DNA from: an uncultured Eggerthella sp.
Lineage (GTDB): Bacteria; Actinomycetota; Coriobacteriia; Coriobacteriales; Eggerthellaceae
Direction: 5' to 3'
Assembly: GCA_900544455.1 (NCBI GenBank)
Contig: UQVJ01000028.1
Location: forward strand, 1 to 17,836
Length of the DNA stretch: 17,836 nucleotides
The translations under genes were made by a program, and so were the position numbers. The stretch's first letter is position 1; each line of letters starts with the position of its first letter. Of the stretch, positions 1-7,137 are shown piece after piece. The notes beneath the pieces are model-generated. The model ran no database searches and had not been told where the DNA came from. It worked only from the letters and a program-made list of their open reading frames with translations.

Positions 1-30
1 GACGAAGAAGCCCTGGAAAAACTTTATTAA
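1..30 (+). CDS. C-terminal end of an unidentified gene (partial)
   Basis: Reading from base 1, nine codons (DEEALEKLY) run to a TAA stop at 28-30. A strong hairpin with a T-rich 3' side follows three bases later, as expected at the end of a transcription unit. The gene body lies outside the window, so no family can be assigned. The acidic residues and final LY give no further clue. Confidence 0.5.
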   Translation, partial: DEEALEKLY

Positions 31-32
31 CC

Positions 33-70
33 AAAAGAAAAGGCTGAGGGCAAACTCGGCCTTTTCTTTT
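33..70 (+). terminator. Rho-independent terminator after the first (partial) gene
   Basis: An inverted repeat with arms AAAGAAAAGGC-TGAG and CTC-GGCCTTTTCTTT around a GGCAAA loop sits directly after the stop codon at 30. The T-rich 3' arm provides the U tract. The A-rich 5' arm would let it work in the other direction as well. Confidence 0.8.
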
Positions 71-109
71 AAAGAGCGCTATCCTAGTACCAACGGAAAT
101 CAAGCGAGG

Positions 110-278
110 GATTGCATACACGTCAGTAAGCGGCGCATCCAATAAGATAGATTGCCCAAAAAAGGAGCGAAGCGTACTTAGTACGTGAGCGACGATTGGG
201 GGGGCAAGATATTTATTGGGGCGCCGCGCAGCATCAGGACGTCTTATGCGATCCTTCGTCGTTCTGCAGAACGACGAA
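110..278 (+). repeat. Composite structured repeat, copy 1 (long inverted repeat, box, hairpin)
   Basis: Bases 110-253 form an imperfect long inverted repeat. The left end GATTGCATACACGTC pairs with the right end GACGTCTTATGCGATC. Further in, CCAATAA (139-145) pairs with TTATTGG (213-219) and TTGCCC (152-157) with GGGCAA (202-207). The tip is CGTAC-TTA-GTACG (173-185). The right arm contains the box GCGCAGCATCAGGACGTC (226-243). Starting 28-29 bases after the box start is a perfect 24-base palindrome (255-278) centred on CTGCAG. The same box plus hairpin recurs near 1887-1941 and 6285-6339. The element lies directly before panC, and the panC ribosome-binding site can be drawn into its terminal hairpin. 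It looks like a dispersed REPIN- or MITE-like element; I do not recognise a named family. Confidence 0.7.
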
Positions 279-282
279 AGGA
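277..282 (+). promoter_or_regulatory. panC ribosome-binding site partly inside a hairpin
   Basis: AAAGGA lies six bases before the ATG at 288 and decides the start. Its GGA (280-282) can pair with TCC at 252-254 as an extension of the palindrome at 255-278, with A279 bulged. Folding of the leader could therefore mask the site. Confidence 0.55.
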
Positions 283-287
283 ACAGA

Positions 288-1139
288 ATGAAAATCATCA
301 CCACTGTTGCCGAGATGAAGGCACAGGTTGCCGAATGGAAAGCTGAGGGGCTCACCATTGGCCTTACGCCCACCATGGGCGCATTGCACGAAGGCCACAT
401 GTCGCTGATGGAGCGCGCTGTGAAGGAATGCGACCGCGTAGTTACCAGCGTTTTCGTAAACCCCATCCAGTTCGGCCCCAACGAAGACTACGACAACTAC
501 CCTCGCGACCTGGAGCGCGATGCGGCTATCGCAGAATCCAAGGGCGTTAACGTGGTGTTTCATCCCGAGCCGGAAGAGATGTACCCCAAGAACTACAACA
601 CCTATGTGGTTATGGAAACCCTGACCGATACCCTGTGCGGCGCAAAGCGTCCTGGCCATTTCCGTGGCGTTTGTACGGTTGTAAACAAGCTGTTCAACAT
701 CGTGCAACCCGACAAGGCATTCTTCGGTCAGAAGGACGCCCAGCAGCTTGCCATCATCAAGCGCATGGTTTCCGATCTCAACATGAACGTGAAGGTATAT
801 GGCTGCCCCATCGTTCGCGAAGAAGACGGCCTGGCAAAGAGCTCACGCAACAGCTACCTTTCCGCAAAAGAGCGCAAGGCGGCACTGTGCCTTTCCCGCT
901 CCATCTTCGCAGCACAGGATCTTATCGAAAGCGGCGAGCGCAATGCAGACATCGTTCGCACCGCTGTTCGCGAAATCATCGAAGCGGAGCCTTTGGCGCA
1001 GATCGACTACATCGAAGTAGTTGACCTGGGCAACATGCAGCCCGTTGATTCGCTCGGCGAATCTGGCCTGGTTGCTATTGCCGTTTACATCGGAAAAACT
1101 CGCCTTATCGACAATTACTTGTTCGATTTTGACGAATAA
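288..1139 (+). CDS. panC: Pantothenate synthetase (pantoate--beta-alanine ligase)
   Basis: Cytosolic enzyme that condenses pantoate with beta-alanine, using ATP, to make pantothenate for coenzyme A synthesis. The 283-residue length equals the usual family length. The nucleotide-binding motif TPTMGALHEGH (27-37, with the HIGH-like HEGH), FGQKDAQQ (146-153) and the KMSKS-like loop GLAKSSRN (181-188) are all present. An in-frame start exists at 216, but the ATG at 288 has a good Shine-Dalgarno site and gives the standard N terminus MKIITT. panD follows 120 bases downstream and supplies beta-alanine, so the two last-step enzymes are adjacent; panB is not in the window. The leader carries a large repeat element, so translation could be structure-controlled. 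Identification is very secure. Confidence 0.97.
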   Translation: MKIITTVAEMKAQVAEWKAEGLTIGLTPTMGALHEGHMSLMERAVKECDRVVTSVFVNPIQFGPNEDYDNYPRDLERDAAIAESKGVNVVFHPEPEEMYPKNYNTYVVMETLTDTLCGAKRPGHFRGVCTVVNKLFNIVQPDKAFFGQKDAQQLAIIKRMVSDLNMNVKVYGCPIVREEDGLAKSSRNSYLSAKERKAALCLSRSIFAAQDLIESGERNADIVRTAVREIIEAEPLAQIDYIEVVDLGNMQPVDSLGESGLVAIAVYIGKTRLIDNYLFDFDE

Positions 1140-1150
1140 GCTTGCACGCA

Positions 1151-1198
1151 GCGCAATATTGCGCAAGAATACGGCAGGTTATGCGCAACCGCGCATAA
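1151..1198. repeat. Two small palindromes between panC and panD
   Basis: GCGCAATATTGCGC (1151-1164) is a perfect 14-base palindrome. TTATGCGC-AACC-GCGCATAA (1179-1198) is a perfect 8-bp hairpin with a four-base loop. Neither has a U tract, so they are not terminators. They could be mRNA-stabilising or regulatory structures in a panC-panD transcript, or an operator for panD. I see no convincing promoter here. Confidence 0.5.
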
Positions 1199-1259
1199 TG
1201 GCTACTACGCAGTGAAACCTCGAGTGGAACATCATGCGAAGAAGGAAGGTTCAAACCTT

Positions 1260-1658
1260 ATGCTGCTGAATGTGCTTAAGGGCAAAATTCATCGTGCAAC
1301 CGTCACCCAGGCGGAACTTGATTACATCGGCTCCATCACCATCGACTCTGAACTGATGGAAGCAGCCGGCATCCAGGAATACGAACTGGTTACTATCTCC
1401 GATTGCAATAACGGCAATCGTCTTGAAACCTATGTTATTGCCGGCGAGCCCGGCAGTGGCGTAATCTGCCTGAATGGCGCAGCCGCTCACCTGGTTACCG
1501 TGGGAGACAAGGTAATCATCATGAACTACTGTCAGATGACTCCCGAAGAATTCGCCGACCCGGAGCACGCACCTCACGTGGTATTCGTAGACGACGACAA
1601 CAAGATCAGCCGTCTTACCCGCTACGAAAAGCACGGCAAGCTGGAAGACTTGAAGTAA
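1260..1658 (+). CDS. panD: Aspartate 1-decarboxylase proenzyme
   Basis: Pyruvoyl-dependent enzyme that decarboxylates aspartate to beta-alanine, the second substrate of PanC. The chain self-cleaves at a Gly-Ser bond. With the ATG at 1260, Gly24-Ser25 falls at the canonical position in YIGSITIDS, and the N terminus MLLNVLKGKIHRATVT is typical. The 132-residue length fits the family. An upstream in-frame ATG at 1212 would add 16 unconserved residues and displace the cleavage site, so it is rejected. The Shine-Dalgarno site GAAGGAAGG (1241-1249) is about 10 bases from the start. AAGGT (1246-1250) can pair with ACCTT (1255-1259), forming a small hairpin that shortens the effective spacing. A strong terminator follows the stop. 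Confidence 0.96.
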   Translation: MLLNVLKGKIHRATVTQAELDYIGSITIDSELMEAAGIQEYELVTISDCNNGNRLETYVIAGEPGSGVICLNGAAAHLVTVGDKVIIMNYCQMTPEEFADPEHAPHVVFVDDDNKISRLTRYEKHGKLEDLK

Positions 1659-1681
1659 GCAACAAACACTTCCCTGCCGAT

Positions 1682-1714
1682 AAAAATGGGCACCCAATTG
1701 GGTGCCCATTTTTT
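1682..1714 (+). terminator. Terminator of the pan genes
   Basis: A perfect 32-base palindrome (arms AAAAATGGGCACCCAA and TTGGGTGCCCATTTTT) is followed by further T residues, 23 bases after the panD stop. It is symmetrical and could act in both directions. Confidence 0.9.
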
Positions 1715-1769
1715 GTTATGGCCTAAAACAAGTAAGCAAACTCACAACAAAACAGACAGCTGAACCAAA

Positions 1770-1802
1770 GTGGGGAAACAGGGGCAGGTCCCATTTTCCC
1801 AC
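1770..1802. repeat. REP-like imperfect palindrome
   Basis: The 33 bases pair as GTGGG/CCCAC, then AAA/TTT, then GGG/CCC around GCAGGT, with a G-T pair and a CA/AT internal mismatch. The core GGGGCAGGTCCC resembles REP palindromes that accompany RAYT (IS200-like, Y1) transposases in many bacteria. That link is inference: no transposase is in the window. It lies between the convergent ends of panD and ppaC, a typical REP site. Confidence 0.5.
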
Positions 1803-1814
1803 TTACGGGGAATT

Positions 1815-1860
1815 GAAAAGGGGCTAAGCATAGACCTTCGTGTCATGCTTAGCCCCTTTG
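1815..1860 (-). terminator. Terminator of ppaC
   Basis: Arms AAAGGGGCTAAGCAT and ATGCTTAGCCCCTTT (15 bp, perfect) flank a 13-base loop. On the minus strand the 3' side ends in TTTT. It lies 85 bases beyond the ppaC stop, with the box-and-hairpin element in between. Confidence 0.85.
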
Positions 1861-1879
1861 AGGTTTCCATGTGCCGCCA

Positions 1880-1941
1880 GAATGCTGCGCAGCGTCAGGT
1901 CATCTCAACCATCCGTTGCGGCGTCCGCAGAACGCCGCAAC
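1880..1941 (+). repeat. Composite structured repeat, copy 2 (box and hairpin)
   Basis: The box GCGCAGCGTCAGGTCATC (1887-1904) is followed exactly 28 bases after its start by a hairpin (1915-1941) with stem GTTGCGGCGT/ACGCCGCAAC and loop CCGCAGA. Relative to the copy before panC, paired positions change together (T-A to G-C). The long inverted repeat seen in copies 1 and 3 is missing; the ppaC terminator stem occupies that position. The element sits immediately after the ppaC stop, inside its 3' untranslated region. Confidence 0.65.
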
Positions 1942-1944
1942 TAC

Positions 1945-2877
1945 TTAAGACAGTGGAGGAATAACCTGCTTCTTGCGAGACAGGATGCCGTCTACCCATT
2001 CGGCCTTCGTAGCGTCGATGCCAAATGCCTCGGATACGGGAGCAACATCACCTTCGCAGATGAACTTGGATCCCTCGTTGAAGATGTCGGTAACGAGCAG
2101 AAGAGCGAACTTGTAGCCGTTTTCGGCAACCTTTGCCTTCAGGAACTCGCGGTATTCAGCCTCGCGCTCCATGGCAACATCGAGCGTTACCGTTTCGTGC
2201 TGGGCAACCATATATACGTCGTCACCCTTCTTGAATTCCTTGGAGTCGTGCGTGCACAGCTCTTCAACAGAAAGATCGTTGTCGCCGCCGCGCATCTTGA
2301 ATACCTCAAGACCAAATTCGGTAGGCTTCTTGCCAATGATGGCGCCAAGCTTTTCCGCCTGAACCAAGTCGTAATCAGTGCAGGTAGGGCTCTTGGTGAT
2401 TACAGTATCGGTCATGATGGCAGAAAGAAGCACCGTAGCAATGGCGGGAGTAACCTCAACGCCAAGCTGCTCATAGAGCTTGGTTACGATAGTTGCCGTA
2501 GAGCCAACGGGAATGTTCAGGTACAGGATGGGGTTGCCGGTAACCACATCGCCAGCGATACGATGATGGTCTACAACCTCAACGATTTCAGCATCGGAAA
2601 TGCCATCAACCATCTGGGTGGACTCATTGTGGTCTACCAGGATAACCTTGTCGCCTTTGCCTACCTTTTCGATAAGCTTCGGAGCGGGCAGGCCAACCTG
2701 CTCGAGAATGGTCGCGGATTCCTGAGGAAGCGGGCCCAGGCAGCAGGCAACATATTCTGCCTCCGGCTCAGCCTTCTTTGCCTCAAGGGCATTCTTCAAA
2801 TATGCGTAGCTCACCGCTGCTGCGATGGAATCGTTGTCTGGGTTCTTATGACCTACGATAAAAACCTGGTTAGCCAT
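1945..2877 (-). CDS. ppaC: Manganese-dependent inorganic pyrophosphatase (family II)
   Basis: Soluble DHH-family phosphoesterase that hydrolyses pyrophosphate to two phosphates, pulling biosynthetic reactions forward. The 310 residues match the family length. Metal-site motifs are GHKNPDNDS (9-17; His10, Asp14, Asp16), VDH (81-83, Asp82) and VVDHH (101-105). The C-terminal substrate-binding motif SRKKQ (300-304) is present, so both the DHH and DHHA2 domains are complete. No CBS or DRTGG regulatory insert is seen. The start has GAGGAGG five bases upstream. The leader contains a GCGCGC hairpin and a possible -10 (TACAAT). The gene appears monocistronic, bounded by the pcrA terminator upstream and its own terminator downstream. 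Confidence 0.97.
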   Translation of the reverse strand: MANQVFIVGHKNPDNDSIAAAVSYAYLKNALEAKKAEPEAEYVACCLGPLPQESATILEQVGLPAPKLIEKVGKGDKVILVDHNESTQMVDGISDAEIVEVVDHHRIAGDVVTGNPILYLNIPVGSTATIVTKLYEQLGVEVTPAIATVLLSAIMTDTVITKSPTCTDYDLVQAEKLGAIIGKKPTEFGLEVFKMRGGDNDLSVEELCTHDSKEFKKGDDVYMVAQHETVTLDVAMEREAEYREFLKAKVAENGYKFALLLVTDIFNEGSKFICEGDVAPVSEAFGIDATKAEWVDGILSRKKQVIPPLS

Positions 2878-2893
2878 GTAGCCTCCTCAACAA

Positions 2894-2936
2894 GCGCGCT
2901 TCGGTGCGCGCAAACGTGTAGAACTTATCTATTGTA
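2894..2936 (-). promoter_or_regulatory. Possible ppaC promoter -10 and leader hairpin
   Basis: On the minus strand TACAAT (2931-2936) resembles a -10 box, but no good -35 is visible 16-18 bases upstream. Between it and the Shine-Dalgarno site is a perfect hairpin GCGCGC-ACCGAA-GCGCGC (2894-2911), which would form in the mRNA leader. Confidence 0.35.
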
Positions 2937-2940
2937 ACGC

Positions 2941-2977
2941 GAAATGAAAGAAGGCCGCACGTTTACGTGCAGCCTTC
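2941..2977 (-). terminator. Terminator of pcrA
   Basis: Stem GAAGGC-GCACGT / ACGTGC-GCCTTC (one mismatch, 2950-2977) lies about 45 bases after the pcrA stop. On the minus strand it is followed by the T-rich CTTTCATTTC. The tail is not a clean U run, so efficiency is uncertain. Confidence 0.6.
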
Positions 2978-3022
2978 GCCGAAAGCCTTCTAGGGCATTT
3001 GTCGTCCAGCTCCTTCACAGCA

Positions 3023-5362
3023 TCAACCGATCTTTACGATAGGCGCATAGTCCTTTAGCAGCTTCTTGGTTTGGCCTGTGCGACTGAAGCGCACATGCAG
3101 CGTATCGCCGTCCACCTTGGTAATGGTGCCGCGGCCAAATACCTTGTGGTCTACCGTATCGCCCTTGGCAAACGTCATCTTCGCCGCTGCCTTCTTCTGG
3201 GCTTCGGGCTTCACCGCAGGGCGTGCCTGCTGACGAGGACGCGACCCCGAAGCGCTCGACTGGCCGAACACGCGACCGCCGCCCGCCTCGGAACCAGAGC
3301 CGGCAATGCCGCGACGACTGCCGCGCTTTTCCCAACCCGAACCAGAAAACCCTGCAGAGCCCATTCCGATACCCTTGCGCAATTCCAGCGGAATTTCTCC
3401 GATGAAGCGCGAGGGCGGGTTGGCGCTTGACTGACCGAAGATCTGACGGGTGAAGGCGTTGGTTAGGTAGAGCTTCTTGCGCGCACGGGTAATGGCAACG
3501 TAAGCCAAGCGGCGCTCTTCTTCCAGGCCCTGCGAATCCTGAGACGAATTTCCGTGAGGGAACAACGATTCTTCCATGCCCGCCACGAATACGCAATCGA
3601 ATTCCAGGCCCTTTGCGGCATGAATGGTCATCATGGTAATGGCTTCGCCGTCTTCCGCCACCGTATCCATGTCGGTACGCAACGTTACCCATTCCACGAA
3701 ATCAGGCAAGGAATTTGCTTGGAAAGTGCGTACGGGCGGCTCATCGTCTGCCTCAGGCGCATCTTCTGACGTGGGCGGCTCGAACAACGCGTCGGCATCG
3801 TCGTGCGTTTGGGAATATTCGTCTACTACGCCAAAAAGCTCCTGGATGTTCTCGATGCGACCAGCGGCATCGTCGGAATTTTCCGCTTCGAGGGCACGAA
3901 TAAGGCCAGCCTTGTTCACGATGGCTTCGACCACCTTGCGCAGATCGCCGGCATAGCCCTGAGCCTCGTGGATGAGCGCCACGAATTCCGCGATGGCCTT
4001 GCGCGTTGCGGAGCGTATTTGATCATCGGCAATGCACAGCTCGGCAGCCTGCAAGAATGTGATACCCGTTTCGCGAGCGACGTAGTCGATGTGCTCTACC
4101 GTGGTTTTGCCAATGCCGCGCTTGGGCACATTGATAACACGATGAGCAGCAACATCGTTAGCGGGGTTGACCACCAAGTTCAAGTACGCCATTACGTCGC
4201 GGATTTCCGCACGATCGAAGAAGCGCGTACCGCCGATCAGCCTATACGGCACACCAGCGCGCATCAGCATATCTTCGAGCATACGGCTCTGCGCATTGGT
4301 GCGGTAGAACACGGCAATTTGGTTGTATGACATGCCCTCGCCATGCTGGTGTTCGATTTCCGAAGCAATCCAACGGCCTTCGTCACGTTCGTCGGTTGCG
4401 CTGTACACCGAGATTTTGTCGCCTGCGGGCTTTGAAGTGAACAGCTTTTTGGGTTTGCGCGTAAGGTTGTTGGCAATAACCGCATTTGCCGCCGCCAGAA
4501 TATTGCCCATGGAGCGATAGTTTTCTTCCAGCTTCACCACACGGGCTTCCGGGTAGTCCTTCTCGAAATCGAGGATATTGCGCAGGTCGGCGCCACGCCA
4601 CGAGTAAATCGACTGGTCGTCGTCGCCTACTACCATGATGTTCTTATGCGCCGCCGCCAAGAGCTGGGTAAGTACATACTGCGCATGGTTGGTGTCCTGG
4701 TATTCGTCCACCATCAGGTAGCGGAAGCGGTTCTGATAGGCAGCCAACACATCGGGGTGGTTCTTCAACAGAAGCCAGGTGTACAGCAACAAGTCGTCGA
4801 AGTCGAAGGCGTTTAGCTGGCGCAGGCGCTCCTGTAGGCGCGTGTACACGCGAGCTGCTACCTGACCCACCTGGTCGGATGTCTTTTCGGCGAACACCTC
4901 TGCCACCTGCAGGTCGTTCTTCGCCTGTGAAATACGGTTACGGAGCGCAGGGATGGGATAGCGCTTCTTGTCGATGTTGAGCTCGTCCATTATCTGCTCG
5001 ACCAGACGCTTCGAATCGCTGTCGTCGTAGATGGTGAAGCCCTTGGCGAACCCAACACGTTCGCAGTCGGCGCGTAGGATACGCACGCACATGCTGTGGA
5101 AGGTGGAAACCCACATGCCGCGCGCGCCGCCGCCGATAAGGCTCTGCAAACGCTCGCGCATTTCAGCAGCGGCCTTGTTGGTGAACGTGATGGCCATGAT
5201 TTGCCAAGGGGCAACGTTCAGATCTTCCACCAAATGAGCAATGCGATGAGTAAGCACGCGGGTTTTGCCGGAACCGGCACCCGCTAAAACCAACAGGGGG
5301 CCTTCCGTGCACAACACCGCTTCGCGCTGAGGGCCATTCAGGGTATCAAGATCGATGGGCAT
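3023..5362 (-). CDS. pcrA: ATP-dependent DNA helicase, UvrD/PcrA (SF1A)
   Basis: A 3'-to-5' DNA helicase acting in repair and in clearing replication conflicts. At 779 residues it has the full PcrA/UvrD length. Motifs in order: Q motif LNGPQREAV (8-16), Walker A AGAGSGKT (27-34), TFTNKAA (59-65), Walker B VDEYQDTN (218-225), GDDDQSIYSWRGA (246-258), a motif V segment TIHAAKGLEF and a motif VI segment YVAITRARKKL. An acidic stretch near residues 535-560 is a likely 2B-domain linker feature. A Gly/Ser/Arg-rich linker then leads to a Tudor-like C-terminal domain (about 730-779, with HKVFGRGTITK), which in PcrA contacts RNA polymerase. The start follows AGGA by eight bases. The gene ends in its own terminator and is probably transcribed alone. 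Confidence 0.96.
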   Translation of the reverse strand: MPIDLDTLNGPQREAVLCTEGPLLVLAGAGSGKTRVLTHRIAHLVEDLNVAPWQIMAITFTNKAAAEMRERLQSLIGGGARGMWVSTFHSMCVRILRADCERVGFAKGFTIYDDSDSKRLVEQIMDELNIDKKRYPIPALRNRISQAKNDLQVAEVFAEKTSDQVGQVAARVYTRLQERLRQLNAFDFDDLLLYTWLLLKNHPDVLAAYQNRFRYLMVDEYQDTNHAQYVLTQLLAAAHKNIMVVGDDDQSIYSWRGADLRNILDFEKDYPEARVVKLEENYRSMGNILAAANAVIANNLTRKPKKLFTSKPAGDKISVYSATDERDEGRWIASEIEHQHGEGMSYNQIAVFYRTNAQSRMLEDMLMRAGVPYRLIGGTRFFDRAEIRDVMAYLNLVVNPANDVAAHRVINVPKRGIGKTTVEHIDYVARETGITFLQAAELCIADDQIRSATRKAIAEFVALIHEAQGYAGDLRKVVEAIVNKAGLIRALEAENSDDAAGRIENIQELFGVVDEYSQTHDDADALFEPPTSEDAPEADDEPPVRTFQANSLPDFVEWVTLRTDMDTVAEDGEAITMMTIHAAKGLEFDCVFVAGMEESLFPHGNSSQDSQGLEEERRLAYVAITRARKKLYLTNAFTRQIFGQSSANPPSRFIGEIPLELRKGIGMGSAGFSGSGWEKRGSRRGIAGSGSEAGGGRVFGQSSASGSRPRQQARPAVKPEAQKKAAAKMTFAKGDTVDHKVFGRGTITKVDGDTLHVRFSRTGQTKKLLKDYAPIVKIG

Positions 5363-5503
5363 GCAATTCGTCCTAACACAACAAACCGCACAGGCTTCAA
5401 GGCCCGCGCGGCACTCACGTTTTATTTCGGGTTGCTATTCTACCGCGCCAAGCGGCAATGCCCCACCCTATCCGCAGTATCCCTACGGTTTGTTCGAATG
5501 GGA

Positions 5504-5929
5504 CTAACTCCTGCGATGGGAGCAGACAATTGCAGCCACGACATACCCCACTACAAGAATTAGACCAGGAAACATTTGGAAAAGAGCGTAGTAAATCCAA
5601 CCGTATACGCTGCCATGAATGAGAAGCGAATATGTCATGGTGAATCCGACGAAAGCAACAAGAGATATGGCACTTGCGAATAAAAGCAGCTTTCGAGAGC
5701 TCGATTGTTTCGCGAGGTAAAGAAGCGAAACGACGAACATCACCACAAACACGATGCTAACAAGAACCTCAGCAACCGTACTGGCGAACATAGCCGATGG
5801 GTCGATCTTAAATTGAGCTTCCCCACGAAAGTCCCGGTTGGCTTGGAGAACCCAGGGCATTACAAAACCCAGGAACAGCGAAACCAACACAGCAACAACT
5901 CGCGATTGCGCGTTCTTCAGAAGGCTCAT
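5504..5929 (-). CDS. Four-helix membrane protein of unknown function
   Basis: A 141-residue protein I do not recognise. Four hydrophobic segments are visible: VVAVLVSLFLGFVMPWVL near the N terminus, a long one around STVAEVLVSIVFVVMF, a third around FASAISLVAFVGFTMTYS, and a last one around PGLILVVGYVVAAIV, ending in a short basic tail (SHRRS). No catalytic motif is apparent. The ATG at 5929 is chosen because AAAGGA lies six bases upstream; a longer reading frame to 6061 adds unconvincing sequence with no ribosome site. It lies 141 bases upstream of pcrA on the same strand, and no terminator is seen between them, so limited read-through is possible. Confidence 0.75.
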   Translation of the reverse strand: MSLLKNAQSRVVAVLVSLFLGFVMPWVLQANRDFRGEAQFKIDPSAMFASTVAEVLVSIVFVVMFVVSLLYLAKQSSSRKLLLFASAISLVAFVGFTMTYSLLIHGSVYGWIYYALFQMFPGLILVVGYVVAAIVCSHRRS

Positions 5930-6129
5930 TATCTTCCTTTCTCCCGGAAGGATATGAGCGACCTTAACATTGTTTTGGCTGATAAGGCTTGAAAAACGTC
6001 CTGATTGAGCAGAATTTTCGCCCTGCGGCAAGCATCTAAAAAGATGGGGCTTTTGGCGCATTTCACTTTGCTTGCAAATTGTCCGAAAGCACTAAAAGCA
6101 TCAGTCCCTATTTGACAGTTCCTTCACCC
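5930..6129. other. Intergenic stretch upstream of the four-helix membrane protein
   Basis: This is the 5' side of the membrane protein gene at 5504-5929 and the far side of the aro terminator. A small CATCT-TTTT-AGATG hairpin occurs near 6035-6050. I found no -35/-10 pair that I would defend and no coding region on either strand. Confidence 0.4.
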
Positions 6130-6156
6130 AAAAACAAAAACGCCCGAAAGGGCGTT
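6130..6156 (-). terminator. Terminator of the aroQ-aroF transcript
   Basis: On the minus strand AACGCCC-TTTC-GGGCGTT is followed by TTTGTTTTTG. It lies about 185 bases beyond the aroF stop, with the long-hairpin repeat element in between. Confidence 0.88.
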
Positions 6157-6187
6157 AATGGACTCGCGTTATCGGACGTAGCAGCGA

Positions 6188-6339
6188 GCGGGATTCTGGC
6201 GAGCACAGATGCCGCGAAAGACCGTGCAGGCGTGCTTCGCACGTCCAGCGGGCTTGGAGCGGCAGCTGTGCTCGCCAGAATCCCGCGCAGCGTCATAACG
6301 TCTCATGCGAGAGTTGCGCTGATCGTAGATCAGCGCAAC
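6188..6339 (+). repeat. Composite structured repeat, copy 3 (long hairpin, box, hairpin)
   Basis: Bases 6188-6208 are the perfect reverse complement of 6266-6286 (21 bp). Inside, GCCGC (6211-6215) pairs with GCGGC (6259-6263), and the tip holds CGTGC-TTC-GCACG (6231-6243). Outside, GTTAT (6168-6172) and further bases partly match ATAAC near 6299, so the repeat continues imperfectly outward. The right arm runs into the box GCGCAGCGTCATAACGTC (6285-6302). Exactly 28 bases after the box start lies a hairpin, GTTGCGCTGATC-GTA-GATCAGCGCAAC (6313-6339). The element fills the aroF 3' untranslated region, touching its stop codon. Confidence 0.75.
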
Positions 6340-7137
6340 CTAGACAATCTTCTTGCCGAAAACTGCGGCGATCTCGCGCAGCTGGGCTACCAGTTCGGTG
6401 AACTGAGCAGGCGTAAGCTGCTGGGGACCGTCGGAAAGCGCTTCAGTGGGGTTCGGGTGAACCTCGATCATGATGCTGTCGCAACCAGCGGCGACGGCGG
6501 CATATGCCAAAGAAGGCACCAAGTCGCGTACTCCAGCGGGATGCGAAACATCCACGCAAACAGGGAATATCGACTGCTTGTGAATAACCGGAACAGCAGA
6601 AATATCAAGCGTAAAGCGCGTAGCAGTTTCGAAGGTGCGCAAGCCACGCTCGCACAGCACGATGTTATCGTTGCCGCCCATGGTCAGATATTCCGTAGCG
6701 GAAAGCCACTCGGAAATGCTGCCCGCAAGGCCGCGCTTCAGCAACACCAGCTTGTGAGACTGCGCGGTGACCTTGCCAACGTTCTTCAGCAAGCTGAAGT
6801 TCTGCATGTTACGAGCACCGATCTGAAGACCGTCAACATAGGAATGCACCATTTCGCAATGAGCGGAGTCCATTACCTCGGTGAGGGTTTTCAGACCGTA
6901 CTTTTCAGCACCAGCCTTCATGATCTGCAGGCCTTCTTCGCCCAAGCCCTGGAACGAATGGGGGTTCGTGCGGGGCTTGAAGGCACCACCGCGAATCCAG
7001 GTAAGGCCAAGGCCGGCAATGCATTCGGCTACTTCATTGAACTGCTCTTCAGATTCAACAGAGCAGGGACCAGCGTAAAGGGTGATCTCGTTGGTACGAG
7101 TGCCGTAATTGGGGAGTGAGGAAAGTGGATTAATCAC
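6340..7137 (-). CDS. aroF: 3-deoxy-7-phosphoheptulonate (DAHP) synthase, type I-beta
   Basis: First enzyme of the shikimate pathway: condenses phosphoenolpyruvate with erythrose 4-phosphate. At 265 residues it is the short, core-only form without a fused regulatory domain. Signatures are AGPCSVES (22-29; the Cys is a metal ligand), KPRTNPHSFQG (54-64), QIGARNMQN, LLKRG, CERGLRTFE, VDVSHPAG (usually DPSH) and EVHPNPTEALSDGPQ. The start is GTG (7135-7137), overlapping the aroQ stop by eight bases, with AAAGAGG upstream, so the two genes are translationally coupled. In Bacillus these two functions are fused in one protein. Separate but overlapping genes suggest a complex in which chorismate mutase mediates feedback; that is inference. 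Confidence 0.93.
   Translation of the reverse strand: MINPLSSLPNYGTRTNEITLYAGPCSVESEEQFNEVAECIAGLGLTWIRGGAFKPRTNPHSFQGLGEEGLQIMKAGAEKYGLKTLTEVMDSAHCEMVHSYVDGLQIGARNMQNFSLLKNVGKVTAQSHKLVLLKRGLAGSISEWLSATEYLTMGGNDNIVLCERGLRTFETATRFTLDISAVPVIHKQSIFPVCVDVSHPAGVRDLVPSLAYAAVAAGCDSIMIEVHPNPTEALSDGPQQLTPAQFTELVAQLREIAAVFGKKIV

Noticed and set aside
1840..2937. 365-codon open frame on the plus strand
   Set aside because: It is antisense to ppaC, whose product has all family motifs, and has no ribosome site or recognisable domain.
6079..7119. 346-codon open frame on the plus strand
   Set aside because: Antisense to aroF and spans the long hairpin and aro terminator; its product resembles nothing known.
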